From assembly GCA_030512295.1 (NCBI GenBank), contig JAULSR010000005.1, forward strand, positions 558,001-622,000: a DNA stretch of 64,000 nucleotides, read 5' to 3'. How positions within the stretch are numbered: position 1 is the first letter of the stretch; every line of letters starts with the position of its first letter. The stretch comes from Bombardia bombarda (Eukaryota; Ascomycota; Sordariomycetes; Sordariales; Lasiosphaeriaceae). Shown here piece after piece: positions 33,779 to 46,188 of the stretch. The position numbers were made by a program, and so were the translations under genes. The notes under the pieces were generated by a model that did no database searches, was not told the origin of the DNA, and saw only the letters and a program-made list of their open reading frames with translations.

Positions 33779-34834
33779 TCATCACAACAAGCACAGTCCG
33801 GTGCAAGATTAAAACACGGCACGTCAACGACAGTACTGCAGCAGCACCAGCAGGACGGATCGACAGCTACACTCGAAGCTCCCAGGTTGACAGCAAGCGC
33901 GACACGGTCGAGTGTCGACATCCCCATCCGAGAAAGCAGCCTGAGCGCCACATCACCCCCCATGCCGAGGAACACGTCGGCCGAGCCGCCGGGCGGCGGG
34001 GGAGGCGGATGGGCAGGGTCGAACGCCGAGGTCTCGCTGAGCAACGGGGAAGCCCACCTCGCTAACGGTGGCTGGGACTCCACCGTGGGCAAGGCGGGGC
34101 TCGGCAAGACGGGGCGGGTGATCAACCGGCTCGTGTCGGACAACGAGGCGCTCAAGCGGGACATCCAGATCGAGCGGCTGCGGGCCGAGGAGTCGAAGCA
34201 GACGGCGCGCCTGCTCGAGGACAAGCTGGACCGGGTCGTGTCCGAGTACGAGAGCCGGCTGCTCGAGGCCAACGTGACCAAGTCGCTGCTGGCGCGCAAG
34301 GAGCGCCAGGTCGAGAGCCTGCAGGGGACGGTGGAGCTGGAGCGCAAGCGGGCGCAGGACGCGGGCCAGCGCGAGCGCACGTGGAAGGACGAGATGGAGA
34401 AGATCCGGGGCGAGGCGAAGCAGCAGGTGGAGGAGGCGACTAACTATGCGGCGCTGATGGAGGGCAGGTATAATGCTATCAGCAGTCACTGGCGGGACCA
34501 GGGGGAGGAGGTCAGGCGGGTGGTGGGCAAGATGGAGAAGGAGGCGGTCAGTTTGCGGGATGATAGAAGGAAGGACGATGATCGGATTAATACGCTGCAG
34601 GATCTGTGCAGGCAGCAGGATGGGAATATCAGGGAGCTGACGAGGCAGAAGGACGAGATTGCGGTGCAGTTTGAGAGGTATAAGGAGGCGCAGGAGGAGG
34701 CGCTGAGGGAGATCAAGAGCAAGGCGGCGCTGAGGGAGGAGGAGCAGACGCGGATGCTGAAGGAGGCCAAGGAGGTCCTGGATAAGTTGAAGTGGATGAT
34801 GAAGGTGAAGGAGAATGTGGGGTGGGCTCAGTAG
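33437..34834 (+). CDS. She3-like coiled-coil protein (annotated in fungi as SWI5-dependent HO expression protein 3)
   Basis: A predicted 465-residue protein. The start is the first ATG of the frame. Residues 1-210 are disordered, with Ser/Thr/Asn-rich DNA, a Pro run, SLSNTSRNSALSSSLNSNAS and a ten-residue Gln tract encoded mostly by CAG (about 33751-33780). From about residue 222 (GKTGRVINRLVSDNEALKRD) to the end it is a continuous charged coiled coil, with blocks such as LLEDKLDRVVSEYESRLLEAN, LARKERQVESLQGTVELERK and QDLCRQQDGNIRELTRQKDE. Yeast She3 links mRNA-bound She2 to the type V myosin Myo4. Filamentous fungi lack HO, so here the protein is more safely described as a She3-family adaptor; the cargo is unknown. 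Single exon. Confidence 0.8.
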
Positions 34835-37382
34835 TTGTGTGGGCACTCTGCAGACAAAGAGACAGACAGACACGCGACTACAGCCATACTGTGTGTCTGT
34901 TCTACGGCCGGTCGCCAGCGGCTTTTGAGCTGAGCTGAGCTAGGCTGAGCTTTCTCTCTCACCATATATACCCAACGAAACTCCAATGGCCGCCAACCGT
35001 TGTTTGCAAATGTGCAAGCAGGTTATCGACAAGGACATTTCTTCTCCGTCAACAGACTTGTTGACACGAGGTGGCTCTCGCTCCAATCGAAGCAAATCAG
35101 CTTGGCTTTTCCAGAGAGTCAAAGCCAGCCGCCAAACGAAACCTCGAGTTCCTTCAGGATAGACCAGGAAAAGCGAGACCAGGTCGGGATCTGAAGACGA
35201 AAAACTCATGAAAGAATGGGCATGAGCAGGGCAGCTAGGGAAGCAATTAATGGATAGACAGACATGAGATGCGAGCCTATTCCATGTTTCTTTTTTGTCC
35301 AGCGTGCTTTCTCTCTTGTTGTCGTCTCTCTCCATAATCCAGTCTGGTCGTTCTGCTTTTCATTCATCGTTCACCTACCTACTCGTCACACACACCTCTT
35401 CCCACCTTCATACCAACCTACCTTTTTCTTCCGAAAAAAAAAAGGGGTTTACATAACTGTTAGGATATAATTCATACTCGACACGCACGCTGTCGGGCGG
35501 TTCTTTGTCTTTTTATTCCTTTATTCATTTCATACATATATACACATAATAGGGTTGGTGATTTCGGGGAGTTCTTTCTACTAGGGAAAAGAAGAGAAAA
35601 TGGGTTTCTGGCTCTGGTTCTGGTTTCTTTGGTCATTGGTCTAGGGGGGTTGGGGGTCAAAGTCTGTTATTAGATTTAAATGATAATGGCTTCTTTCTCT
35701 CTCTCTCTCATTCTGCCTTGTCATCATCATCGTTCTTGTTGTTTGTCATTTTCGTCCTCTAGCAGCTCATTTCGTGGAGTCGTTCTAGCGGCGTCATCGT
35801 CATCATCATGGTCACCGTCATCGTTATCGTTATCATCATATGGTCCTTTTCCTATTTGAAAATATTGAGATTGCATCTTTTTGAACATCTTGTCTTGTTC
35901 CTACTCTTCTTCTCATTTGGCTTCCTCGTTATTTGGTCGTGGATGAAGTGATAGGAAGGAAGGGGAGACTGAGGAGGGAGAAGATTGTCCCGTGGGTACC
36001 TGCCCGCGTGCCTTGGTTATTGGCTGGTTTGGGAGAATGTGGGAGATTGACATGGCATGAGAAGAGGAGAGGCACTAGAGGTCCGGGGGAGAACATATCT
36101 ATCTCGAGAAATCAGTTGTTTAGAGAGAAGAATAGATTGTCTCTGCCACATCTAGCACCCGGGGGTCATGTCTACCTGTCCAAGATGATGTTCAACTGGT
36201 ATGTTTGTCGTGTCCCTACCTACTTGCCCCTCTTGCTTGTTGTGTGTTTATCTCCGTGCATCAGTCCCGATTCGCGCAAGTCATTGGGGACATATGCCAA
36301 ACTTGGAGTCGATTTACCAGCCAACATTGGGTATCGCGACTGTCAGATACAGACACTGGCGGATCGTTCCTCCTCATCTTGGAAATCTGCGCCCTTTATT
36401 GTCGAAATGCTTTCAGTAAGCTGATCTTCAGATGGCTAGAGGCTGTGTACCTATCAACTGACATAGTGTAGGAATGTTTGGTACCTCTTCAAGCCACCCA
36501 TGAGTGGGTGCCGGAAAGGTTGAAATCGAAGTCGCTTGGAATGATCCTACCTCTCTACCTGTTACCCATCTCGGGATTGGCGCCTATCTATACATCCAAT
36601 GGCTTTCAGGTCGCGGGATTTGAGATTCGGTATTGAACGTCAAAGGATCCGAAATAATCTTGCAAGAGGTCTAATCTCCTGGGTTTTGATCTGATGCCCA
36701 GATGCAGTTGACCATGACGAGGTCAGTGCTGTACCAGTGCTGTATGGGGAACTGGAACGGTATGCATCGGGAATTCAAAGACCAAGGCAGCGGATCGAAG
36801 GAGGCGGTCCCGTGGCCTTTAGTTGGCTGTCCCTGGGGGAAGGAGCGACGAGTTGTACCTACCTGCCTACCCGTAGTCCACTGACCCTTCCCTCTCCTAC
36901 CCGCCACCCACGTCAGAGCGCAGACGAGTTTTCAAGCTCCCTCCGTCTTTCCCCGTATCTCCAATCCACTCACCATGCTGCACTCTTGACTCCTTCCAAA
37001 ATACACTTCAACTTCACTGAGCCGCTCGCAACATATACCGTATGGCATTTGCTCTTCGTTGTAAGCGGGTGCAGTCATTTTTTTCACTTGCCGAGCGAAT
37101 ATCACGACGACCTTCCAAATGACCCCTCAATACTCGGGTAGTGTGCTTATTTACTTTGATCTTCCTGTCCCATCTGCCGCAGCCCTTCGCCCACCGACCA
37201 GTCACTCCTTTGGCAATACCTTACAGCGATTGAATTAAATCGAGCTAGGTCACTTACCTTGAGGCTTGAGAGCGATCTGCGTCGCTACGTGGGAAATCCA
37301 TGCGGTTTCGTTCCATTGCTCTATTATCCGATCAAGCTATCGACCTCCCCCCCTTCCACTGGCCGCCTGTACCGCCGCAACC
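34835..37382. other. Long gene-poor region with simple repeats
   Basis: About 2.5 kb. It holds a GAGCT tandem array at 34926-34951, a TC microsatellite near 35693-35709, and an ATC/GTC trinucleotide-rich stretch near 35790-35840. No supported gene. Confidence 0.45.
34926..34951 (+). repeat. Imperfect GAGCT tandem repeat
   Basis: About five units of GAGCT/GGCTGAGCT just downstream of the She3-like stop codon. Confidence 0.75.
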
Positions 37383-40300
37383 ATGGAGGGGTCAGATCAC
37401 GAGCAGTTTGTGGCAACATCTTTGTGGTCATTTAGCCCGTTAGCGATTGAGCGCATCGTCAAGGGGCTGCGTACTGCAAATCGCGTAAGTTTGCCATCGC
37501 TTCCGCTTCCCGAGGAGGCCATTTTGCTAACTTCACCGTAGAAGCACCGCGCCGAGGTTGTCTACGAGCCAGTGAACAACTGGTTCAAAATCATGTGCCA
37601 TAAAGATGACCAGCAGGTAATCTTGCGCCAGTTCAACCGCATCGTTCGCAAGATTGAGGATGATGCCTTCATGAACTGCCCGGAAACCATGTTGCACCGA
37701 AATGGTACTCTCAAGGTAGGTCGGCATACCTCGCACTAGAAAAAACATACTGACAACAAGATAGACATCGTTTGAAACCGAGTGGCTTAATACCGAGGGT
37801 TGCCCCTGGCTCGCTTCAAGTCTGTCTCCTGCCTCGTTGCGTAACTTGTGCTTTCCTACCGACCTTTCCGACTTTCTGGCTGCCGGGATTTGGGATGCAC
37901 TCGAGCACGACTCTTCGGGACTCACCCTCCCTCTGTTAATGGATAATGAGTACGAGCTCGATAAAATCCTAAACGACACAGCGGTACGGATTTCTATGGA
38001 CTTGGAGGGACGAGCCGTCTATATCGGAGCTCAGAACGAGAGCTGCATTGACGAGGCTAAGCAGAAGCTGGCTGTCTTGCTGGCCTTCAAGGTGAATCTC
38101 CACGTTCTTTAGAATGGTCTCAGATCCTAACATGCCAAGAAGAAAATCAAGCGGCCCAGAACGGAGCACCTATTGTACGCCGAAGGGTATGTCGACAAGA
38201 GTAGACATCAAGAGTACACCGTTGATACTCGGTATATGGCCAATATCGATTTACGGCTCGTCACGTCAACATTACTTGACCCGGAATCTACGCCCAACTT
38301 GGCAAAGGCGTATCAGAAGATGTACGTTGAGGGAGTATCGGTACGTCTATGCAAGTTTGATTCTTCAAGAGGTTATCACATCTCGTTTCTCGGTCCGAAG
38401 GTCTTGAGCCGCCACAAGAAGAGGACCATCTTAGGAAATCGGCCGGTTCATTCTCACCACTTCGAAATCAAGTACAACTTGACTGTCACCCATAAGCCGT
38501 CCAAGGCTGTTCAGCTTCAAGCTCCGGATGCGTTCTGCTCCACACAAGATTCTGTAGAAGATCTCCAGCAGCATGCACTTGAGCAAGGCATTCAGGTGGG
38601 GGAGTGGATCAAGGGTGTCCCCGATCTGTGGTGTGACAGTCATGTTCACCCTCCCACCCACGCCTATGGTGAGGATCAGGTCAAGGCTGTAGCTGTGCGC
38701 AAAGCGAAAATGGCCGGGAGAAACTCGGATTCTAAAATTCCAGTCGCAGACAACTATTCGGCTGCCCTGATCTCCAAGGCTTTCCCGAAAATGGCACAGG
38801 ATCCTCCCCTTTTAGCGATTGATGTTGAAACAACCGCTTCTCGACCCTCGATCACCTGGAATATGTCTCCGCTTGTCCCAGAAATTAAGCACATCATTCC
38901 GAATACGGCTGTTGATTCAGGCCACACAGCAGCCATCGAAACTATCGACGAGCCTTCAATATTAGAATCTGCGGTCTTCGATGAACCTCTTTTGGTTTTG
39001 ACCACCCCGCTAATCGATGTGTCGCAATCCGAGCCAACCTCGACTAGGGTTCCGCAGCCAACTGCAACAGCATCTTCAAAGACAGCACCAAGCATTGCTG
39101 ACAGCCCAGATCATCGTAAGGGTTGTCCTAATCCTAAGGCGAAGCCCTTCCGCACCACGACGAATCAACAAGGAGCGTCACGCAAGGACTTGGTGGCGTC
39201 AACCATGGCGGCCACCGCCAGTGCCGGTGCCGGTGTGCCCCGTCCCGGCCCATTCGGACGAGGCCCGCAAACTCGGCATACCCCCAATAACTTTTCAGAG
39301 GAGGTCAAAGTTGCTGTTGGCAGTTTGATTCAAAGTGGCCCCTACCGAAGGGGAAAGATCACAATGCGGGTAGAGCTAGGTCGTATAATACTTAACGCTA
39401 CGGACGAAAGCGCGCTTGCCTTTAACAATGCCGGCACAAAAAGCAATGGTTGGACGAAGGACAAGCTTTTGTACCTCTTCAACCAGCAGGTCACCGACAG
39501 CAAGAGGGTACAGTTTACCAAGATGCTAACCACGTTCGCAGCCGACGTGGAAGAAATGATCAGTACTCGAGAAACGCCGGATGGACCTCAGTTGTGGGCA
39601 CCAAACCCTCAACGTGCTTGGATCGAGTATTCTTTCCGCTGCTTCTTAAGAAACGCTGATGATGAGACTATGGTGCTTTGGGTCAGCATCAAAGACGGAC
39701 TTGTTGACGAGAATTCCAGATACGAGCTTCGACGATGTGAGACACATTATTGTAGCAACGTACTGGCGTCTATATACGTCCATGGCCTACTACGGAACTG
39801 GGATATGCGCACCGTGTTCGAGCACACTGACACGAACTGTTTAGACGAGGAGTTTGGTGGAATTGCACGCGCCTTAATCTCGTCTCTCCAAGTCTCTGCA
39901 GAACAGACTGGAGGCTTACGGCTGAGGTTCGCGCCCCTTGAAGGCAAGAACTTCGATGCCCTACAAGGCGTCGAGGCAACTGTTGAATCGGTTCGTGTGC
40001 TTACTAAATGGCGACACATCAGCTCTGATGGAAAGAGCGCACTCGAAATCACTGAGATACAACGCACGGAGCTGAATCGCGCCCATGACTCGGGGCTAAT
40101 GGTTGCGCGACCATGGAATCCAGAGGAAATCAAGCAACGGGTGGCAAAGGGAGATTTTCCTCGGTGGTATGAAGCCTCGGTGGTTTCTACCTTAATGGAA
40201 GATATTTTCCGGCAGAACGAGCCCCTTCATGTCGGTGAGAAGGCCACTTGGACTCCCGGGGACATTCTGGATTACGCGGTCTTGGAGAGTCTTTTTCCCC

Positions 40301-40467
40301 CGGCACTTAAGATGCTGAGGAAGATGGACGGTATCGGCGCTACTGAAAGCAACAACCAGCAGATCTTGAGTGGCATGAGGGTCAGAAAAGCTAACCATCC
40401 ACTGAAGGTCCCTGGAGCTGAACCGAATTATGATGGCACTGATGGCAATTCTGCCGAATTTTGGTGA
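37383..40467 (+). CDS. Large hypothetical protein of filamentous fungi with a KH-like segment
   Basis: A predicted 976-residue protein in four exons (37383-37484, 37542-37715, 37765-38091, 38140-40467), every junction in phase with standard splice sites. I do not recognise an experimentally defined family; the arrangement resembles uncharacterised DUF proteins of filamentous ascomycetes. Around residues 180-205, ILNDTAVRISMDLEGRAVYIGAQN followed by a helix (CIDEAKQKLAVLLAF) has the beta-alpha order and the IG.. turn of a KH-type RNA-binding module. The central part (about 360-560) is low complexity. The C-terminal part (about 575-960) is globular, e.g. NFSEEVKVAVGSLIQSGPYRRG, RAWIEYSFRCFLRN, KILTKW-like blocks and FPRWYEASVVSTLMEDIF. 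Codon use is less GC-rich at third positions than in the neighbouring housekeeping genes. RNA binding is inference only. Confidence 0.8.
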
Positions 40468-41501
40468 GGGTCGTTCTCGATAGTCTGGGAAATGCTTGGC
40501 TTTTTGGCGAGCTGGATGCTTTATGTCACGGTTATTTTTTTGCTAAGCTTGTTCATTCTTCATTGCACTCTCCTGGCTTATTTGCTTTGCCTATTTGTCG
40601 GGGCTTTCTTCTTTTTCACCTGACTTAGATGGCGTCGGGGGCGGACTTTTTAATGGGAATGCAGAAATATTTAAGGTAGATGAATCTACAGCGGTGGTAA
40701 TTCTTCTTTCCGGGATCTAAAGCAAGTCGTATAGTTTGGGACATTGGTGGGTTTTTTGAGATTTCTTTCTTCAGGGCAAGCAGACTTGGTGCCAAGATAT
40801 GAAGTACATAGTGTTCAGTAATTTAAGTCGAAAGTCTACCTACGCTTTCATGCGTTTAGTGATCTCAATGTTGCATGCTGTCGTAGGGTTGTTGGCGGCC
40901 ATACATATGCATGTTGTGTGTGTTGGTCAACCATGCATATTAGGAGAGGGCGGGAGGTGCGTCTACCCCGCGCCCCTTTTCCGGCCGCTTCCTTATTGGG
41001 ATTCAAAATAGTTACCGGGTGACCTAGTATTTGGAAGATATACCTTACCCATGGATATAGCAGATGCATACAGCTAGGTTGTATAACTTTTTGGAACACA
41101 GGTAGACAGCCTGGGGGAATGGTGGTATCCCTGGGGTAAAGTACATGGTCCATCCGTGAGGTTTCTCAACCAAGATATAGTTGCCAATGACAGTTATCAA
41201 TTTATGAGCGACCAGAGCAGCTGAGAATTTCCACGAGGAATGTCTGTGTCGCTGTCTGGGCCGCCATTTTTGGCTAGTGTGGCCCCGCCATTTTCATGAG
41301 CACGTACCCCTCCAGTGGCTTCCAATCTACGCATCTCACGGATAAACTTCAACGCTTCACCATGCATCAATTGCATCGAGGCCGCCGCCGGCGGTATCTC
41401 CATCGGCTACATCTACGTCGGTATCGGCTTCATCGACAGTTCCGTCGGTATCTACTATGCTGACTTTGGTAAATTCGACTGATGATAGCGGTCCCCCGGC
41501 C
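40468..41501. other. Intergenic region between the two lineage-restricted genes
   Basis: About 1 kb. Mostly 3' flank. A short minus-strand open frame at 41197-41403 (ATG start, 68 codons) has some coding character and is listed separately. Confidence 0.4.
41197..41403 (-). CDS. Possible small protein or gene fragment
   Basis: A 68-codon frame with an ATG start, MEIPPAAASMQLMHGEALKF, followed by a charged amphipathic helix (REMRRLEATGGVRAHENGG). DNA upstream of it (41404-41470, minus strand) is also open in another frame with an Asp/Thr/Val-rich composition. It could be a remnant of a larger gene divergent from 41502. I do not recognise it and support is weak. Confidence 0.25.
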   Translation of the reverse strand: MEIPPAAASMQLMHGEALKFIREMRRLEATGGVRAHENGGATLAKNGGPDSDTDIPRGNSQLLWSLIN

Positions 41502-42341
41502 ATGCGATTCACCAAGACACAAGATCTCTTCGACGTAATTGATCACACTTGTGTGGATTCCCTCACCGTCACAAGTATAGTATTACCCTCTTATTGTCAT
41601 ATATAATATACTAATTATTCAGATGTATCTCTCATTGAATTCACCAAAATCGAGCGTGCCCGAGAGAAACAAGGCCGCAAGTTCCGCTTTCGCGATTACG
41701 ACAGCAATTCTCAGACCCTTATCATCACGATCCCAACTGACCTTCATGAGGAACTCCACGGACAGCTATATGACGAGTTTATCGGGCAGGTTCGCGATAT
41801 GGGTTTAAAGAATAGTTGGAGAGGTATTCGCGGTGCTACACGTTCAGCACAAGGTCATTCTGGACGAAGTAGTAAAGAGGGGGATTCAAGTGGTGGCCCA
41901 AAACCTCAACGAGCTGGTAAAGGTGCCTGGCCAACACTTGTTATCGAAGCGGGATTCTCTCAGACGTTGGGGCAATTGCATTTAACTATGAAGCGGTGGT
42001 TTTCTATGTCAAACCACGAGGTCAAGATTGTTCTTCTTGCCAAATATGACAATACTCGCTCCGTCATCATTTTGGAAAAGTGGGAGGAAGAGATAGCAGT
42101 TCGCCCTGGAGCTACCACAACACGGCACTCTCTTCAACACCCAACACCTGTGCTCCGACAAAGCATCACCATTACCCAAAACACTACTACCAACCCAACA
42201 TCGTACAATGTCACCAGCGGCGCATTGGTACTGTCGTTCCGGCTTCTCTTCCTTAGAGATCCGAACCATGGGGAGGGAGACTTCGTTTTCAGCGTTCAAG
42301 AACTGGAGGAGTACGCCAAAAAGGTCTGGGATCTAGTGTAG
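41502..42341 (+). CDS. Fungal hypothetical protein with possible PD-(D/E)XK-like core
   Basis: A predicted 263-residue protein in two exons (41502-41574 and 41623-42341; intron GTATAG...TTCAG). Exon 2 restores a continuous frame: SLIEFTKIERAREKQGRKFRFRDYDSN, TLIITIPTDLHEELHGQLYDEF, a Gly/Ser/Lys-rich linker, WPTLVIEAGFSQTLGQLH, NHEVKIVLLAKYD..SVIILEKWEEE, and VTSGALVLSFRLLFLRDPN. I recognise the pattern as that of uncharacterised proteins found, often in several copies, in many filamentous ascomycetes. The strand-turn PTLVIEAG followed by KIVLLAKY and ILEKW is reminiscent of Uma2/PD-(D/E)XK nuclease-like folds, but the catalytic set is not clear. Exon 1 is less certain than exon 2. Confidence 0.7.
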
Positions 42342-43676
42342 ATTAGCAAAAGTGTAAATTAGCAGCCAATCAAATTCGGCATAGCCGACCAATCAAAAAC
42401 GGCAGCCCCGACCGCGACACAGGAATTCCAAACAAGAACGAATGACTTGGATAATTTTGTCGGATCGGATGTTGTTTGTTACCCCTGTCCCGAGTTCTGG
42501 CAGGCAAAGCAAAGCAAGGCAAGCAATATGGACGAGGATTCGGGGGCCCGGAAGAGTCCGACCGCGCATCTGTAACAGTAAGTGGCTGACCTTTTGGCTT
42601 TGCTTTGCTAGGCCAGGCCTGCGTGGTTGGTTCGGCTTTTGCATGCATAAGCTTCGTGAACCTAAACGGGGTCGGCATGTCTGTCTGTCGTCTTTGTTGG
42701 TAGGTACAGACAGAGGTTAGGTAGGGTACCCTCCTTTCCCTCCCGTCGTTCCCTTATTGCATGACATAGGTGGTGGAATCATTGGAACGAGGGCACGTGC
42801 GGATTGTCTTTTTACCTCTGTGTGTTTTATGTTTCATGGGGGGGGGTGGGGGGGTCGGACTGTCTTGGAAGTGAGACACAGGGGGCAAGCCATCCTCGAG
42901 TTTATGTAGGAGTTGAAGCTTTAGGTCCGTTCGGATTGCCTCCCGTCAGACGGGCATTTCATGTGCCTAGTGAGAGGGAAAGTTGTACCTGTACCTACCT
43001 ACCCGTGAAAGTTAGGCAGGTCGTTAGACAGATGGATGGCGTCATGAGGTAGGTCTAGGTACTTCTTTTCTCAATTATTGGTACATGTACCACCGCACTC
43101 GATTCGATGGCCTCATCGTTCCTCACTGGTCGAATAAGCTGTCATTCTTTTCGCCTGTTCACGTTTGTGCAAATTGCGCCATTCGGGCCACGTTCGACGT
43201 CTTTTTTTTTTTCTTCCTCGCGTCCAGTCCAGTCTTCTCCGGATCACCTGCTCACATGAGTTGGCAAGGTTGGGTTGCCCCCATCCATCATTGTCTTTGT
43301 GTCCATGCTCCCCTCGAACAGGGTTTTGGCGAATTGAATTGCGGGAGATCGACACTCTGGAAGGCAAGGTAGCTTTGCTTTTTGGCCTTACCTTAAATGA
43401 TATAACCTTTCGCTTCTGTCTCCGAACAAGGGGGGGAGCGTTGTAAACTATGAGCTTGTAAAGTCTGGGGTGCATGGTGGTGCTATATATGAACGTGGCC
43501 TTGTCCGACTTCGATGTGTGTTGCCAGCTTTTAAATCCTACCTGCTTTGCACTACTTCATCTTGCTTGCTTCACATACACATCCCACAGCAAATACGGAC
43601 TGGGTGAATATCCGAGTATATCCATACATTAACTATACAGCCACACTTGGAGGACATACGAGTGTCTTTGGCATCA
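42342..43676. other. Intergenic region upstream of MFS transporter
   Basis: About 1.3 kb. It includes a G-rich tract at 42838-42854 and a T-run at 43200-43212. No gene seen. Confidence 0.45.
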
Positions 43677-45460
43677 ATGGCCGGTATTGAAAACGGCAAT
43701 TCCAAGGCCGACCTGGCCACCACGCCAGACCCACAGCCAGAGCTAGAGCCCAAATCCGGCCTCAAGGACGACGGGGCCTCTTCATCTCAAGACGTCGCAC
43801 ATCACGATGGCATCGAATCCGACGACGACGACGACGACGCCGCCGCCATCCCCCCAGGACAGATCGACCCCGTCTACGAAGCCAAAGCCAAAATCTTGAA
43901 CCATGCTGTACGTTTCCCATCCACCCCTTATCCCCAACTATCGCAGTACCTAACAACCCCCCCATCCAGATCCAACAAATCGGCATGGGCCGCTACCAAT
44001 ACCAGCTCTTCATCGTCGTCGGCTTCGGCTGGGCCTCGGACAACCTCTGGCCCATCACCACCTCGCTCATCTTCACCCCCATCGCCAACGAGTTCCACCC
44101 CTCCCGCCCGCCCCTGCTCTCCCTCAGCCAAAACATCGGCCTGCTCGCCGGCGCCGTCTTCTGGGGCTTCGGGGCCGACGTCTTCGGCCGCAAGATGGCC
44201 TTCAGCCTGACCCTGGGCATCACGGCCGTCTTCGGCATGGTGGCCGCCGGCGCGCCCAGTTTTGCCGCGATCGGCGTCTTTGCGGCCTTGTGGTCGTTTG
44301 GCGTCGGCGGGAACCTGCCCGTGGACAGCGCGATTTTTCTCGAGTTCCTGCCGGCGAGCCATCAGTACCTGCTGACGGTGCTGAGCATAGATTGGGCGCT
44401 GGCGCAGGTGGTGGCGACGCTGGTGGCGTGGCCGCTGCTGGGGACCTTGACGTGTCAGGAGGATGTGGCGGTGTGCACGAGGGGGGAGAATATGGGGTGG
44501 CGGTATTTCATGATCGCGATGGGCGGGCTGACGCTGCTGATGTTTGTGGTGCGGTTCTTGTGCTTTACCGTGTATGAGTCGCCCAAGTATCTGATGGGGA
44601 AGGGACGGGACGAGGAGGCGGTGCGGGTTGTGCATGAGGTCGCGAAGAGGAATGGCGCGGCGTGCGAGCTGACGCTGGGGGATCTGAGGGCGTGCGAGCC
44701 GGAGGGCTATGTGCCGCCGCAGGCTGCGGGCAAGAAGCAGTATGTGTCGTCGACGCTCCGGCGGAGGTTGGAGAAGGTCAGCCTCGAGCGGGTGCGCGCG
44801 CTGTTTGCTACGCGGCGGCTGGCGCTCTCTACGGGGCTGATTATGCTGGTTTGGGCGTTTATCGGGCTCGGGTATCCGCTGTATAATGCGTTTTTGCCGT
44901 ATATTCAGGCGACAAGGGGCGCTGATTTTGGCGATGGGTCGACGTATCTGACGTATCGCAACTCGCTCATCATCGCCGTGCTGGGCATCCCGGGGGCGCT
45001 GCTGGGCGGGCTGCTGGTTGAGACGCGGTTCCTGGGGAGAAAAGGCACGTTGGCGTCGTCGACGGTGCTGACGGGCGTGTTTTTGTATGGGTCGACGACG
45101 GCGACGACCTCGGCAGCGCTGCTGGGCTGGAACTGTGCGTTCAACTTCACGAGCAACATCATGTATGCGGTGTTGTACAGCTACACGCCCGAGCTGTTTC
45201 CGACGCCGCAGAGGGGGACGGGCAATGCGTTGACGGCGACGTGTAATCGGGTGTTTGGGATTATGGCGGTAAGTTGTTTTAGTCCCTGTTATGTTCTGGT
45301 GAAATGAATGTGCTAACTGAGTGCTCTCTAGCCTATCGTGGCCATGTTTGCCAATCTCGAGACTGCCGCCCCCGTCTATACGAGCGGAGCCCTGTTTATT
45401 GCTGCCGGCTTGTTGGTTCTTGCGCTGCCGTTTGAGTCGAGGGGCAAGGCGGCCTTGTGA
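43677..45460 (+). CDS. MFS transporter (sugar/SV2-like porter family)
   Basis: A predicted 552-residue major facilitator protein in three exons (43677-43907, 43970-45268, 45332-45460; all phase 0). The cytosolic N-terminus (about 1-77) is acidic, with an Asp run (SDDDDDDAA). Twelve membrane spans are apparent, from GMGRYQYQLFIVVGFGWASDN to the last exon's GALFIAAGLLVLALPFE. Family signatures include GFGADVFGRKMAF between TM2 and TM3, GGNLPVDSAIFLEFLP in TM4, and a large central loop with basic repeats (LRRRLEKVSLERVR). The second half holds YSYTPELFPTPQRGTGNAL, typical of the sugar-porter/SV2-like branch. The plasma membrane is the likely site. Substrate is unknown. The start is the first ATG (43677). 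It converges on the aminotransferase gene with 349 bp between stops. Confidence 0.9.
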
Positions 45461-45809
45461 GATTCTTTTATCTTTGTGAGGAAATGGAAAATGGGGCCCG
45501 GCGTTTTTGAATGGTTGGAGGGTCGAAAAGTGCTCGGGGTGATCGGTCAGTGTCGCTATGTTTGACGGTTTGACGCGGAAAGGGGGTATCAATCTATTGG
45601 GTGGGTGATAATGGGCCGAGCGTATGGTTTTGAAATGCCATATATTCGTATCAATTCATTAAGGTTTGACGCCCAAGCCCAGGTAATCTGTCGACGAATG
45701 AACCCTGATCAACTGTGACAAATTGCCTGTGCTTCTCTCCGCTGCTTTCAGACTCCAATGATATTGTGCAGTATCCTATATGCCAACTCTTTCACCATCA
45801 TAGCTTCGC
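45461..45809. other. Short convergent intergenic region
   Basis: 349 bp between the stop codons of the MFS transporter and the aminotransferase. No feature seen beyond presumed 3' UTRs. Confidence 0.5.
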
Positions 45810-46144
45810 TCACAACTTGTACACCTCCTTCACGGCCTCGCTAAACCGTCTGATGGCCTCGGTCATGTTCTCCGACGTGGCCGCAGCAAACGTGGCGCGG
45901 AAGAAGATCTCGTTGGGTTCCTCTTTGGTAGACTTCTCAGCAAGAGTAACTTTATGCGGGTATGGCTCCTCTGGGACGCGGAACCACGATCCTCTGCCTA
46001 CGAGAACGCCCTTGTCGATGCAGAGGTTGAAGATCTCCTCCTCAATGTCTAGGGCAGTCCTACCATTTCTGGCGTCGGGATGCAGTGTTGGGTCAACCTT
46101 GAACCAAGCCTATCATCATCGTCAGCTCCAGTCAGGGAAGAAAC

Positions 46145-46188
<44 letters not shown>

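Noticed and set aside
43928..45592. 554-codon minus-strand frame
   Set aside because: Exact antisense of the MFS transporter, Arg/Gln/His-rich as expected for a GC-rich shadow.
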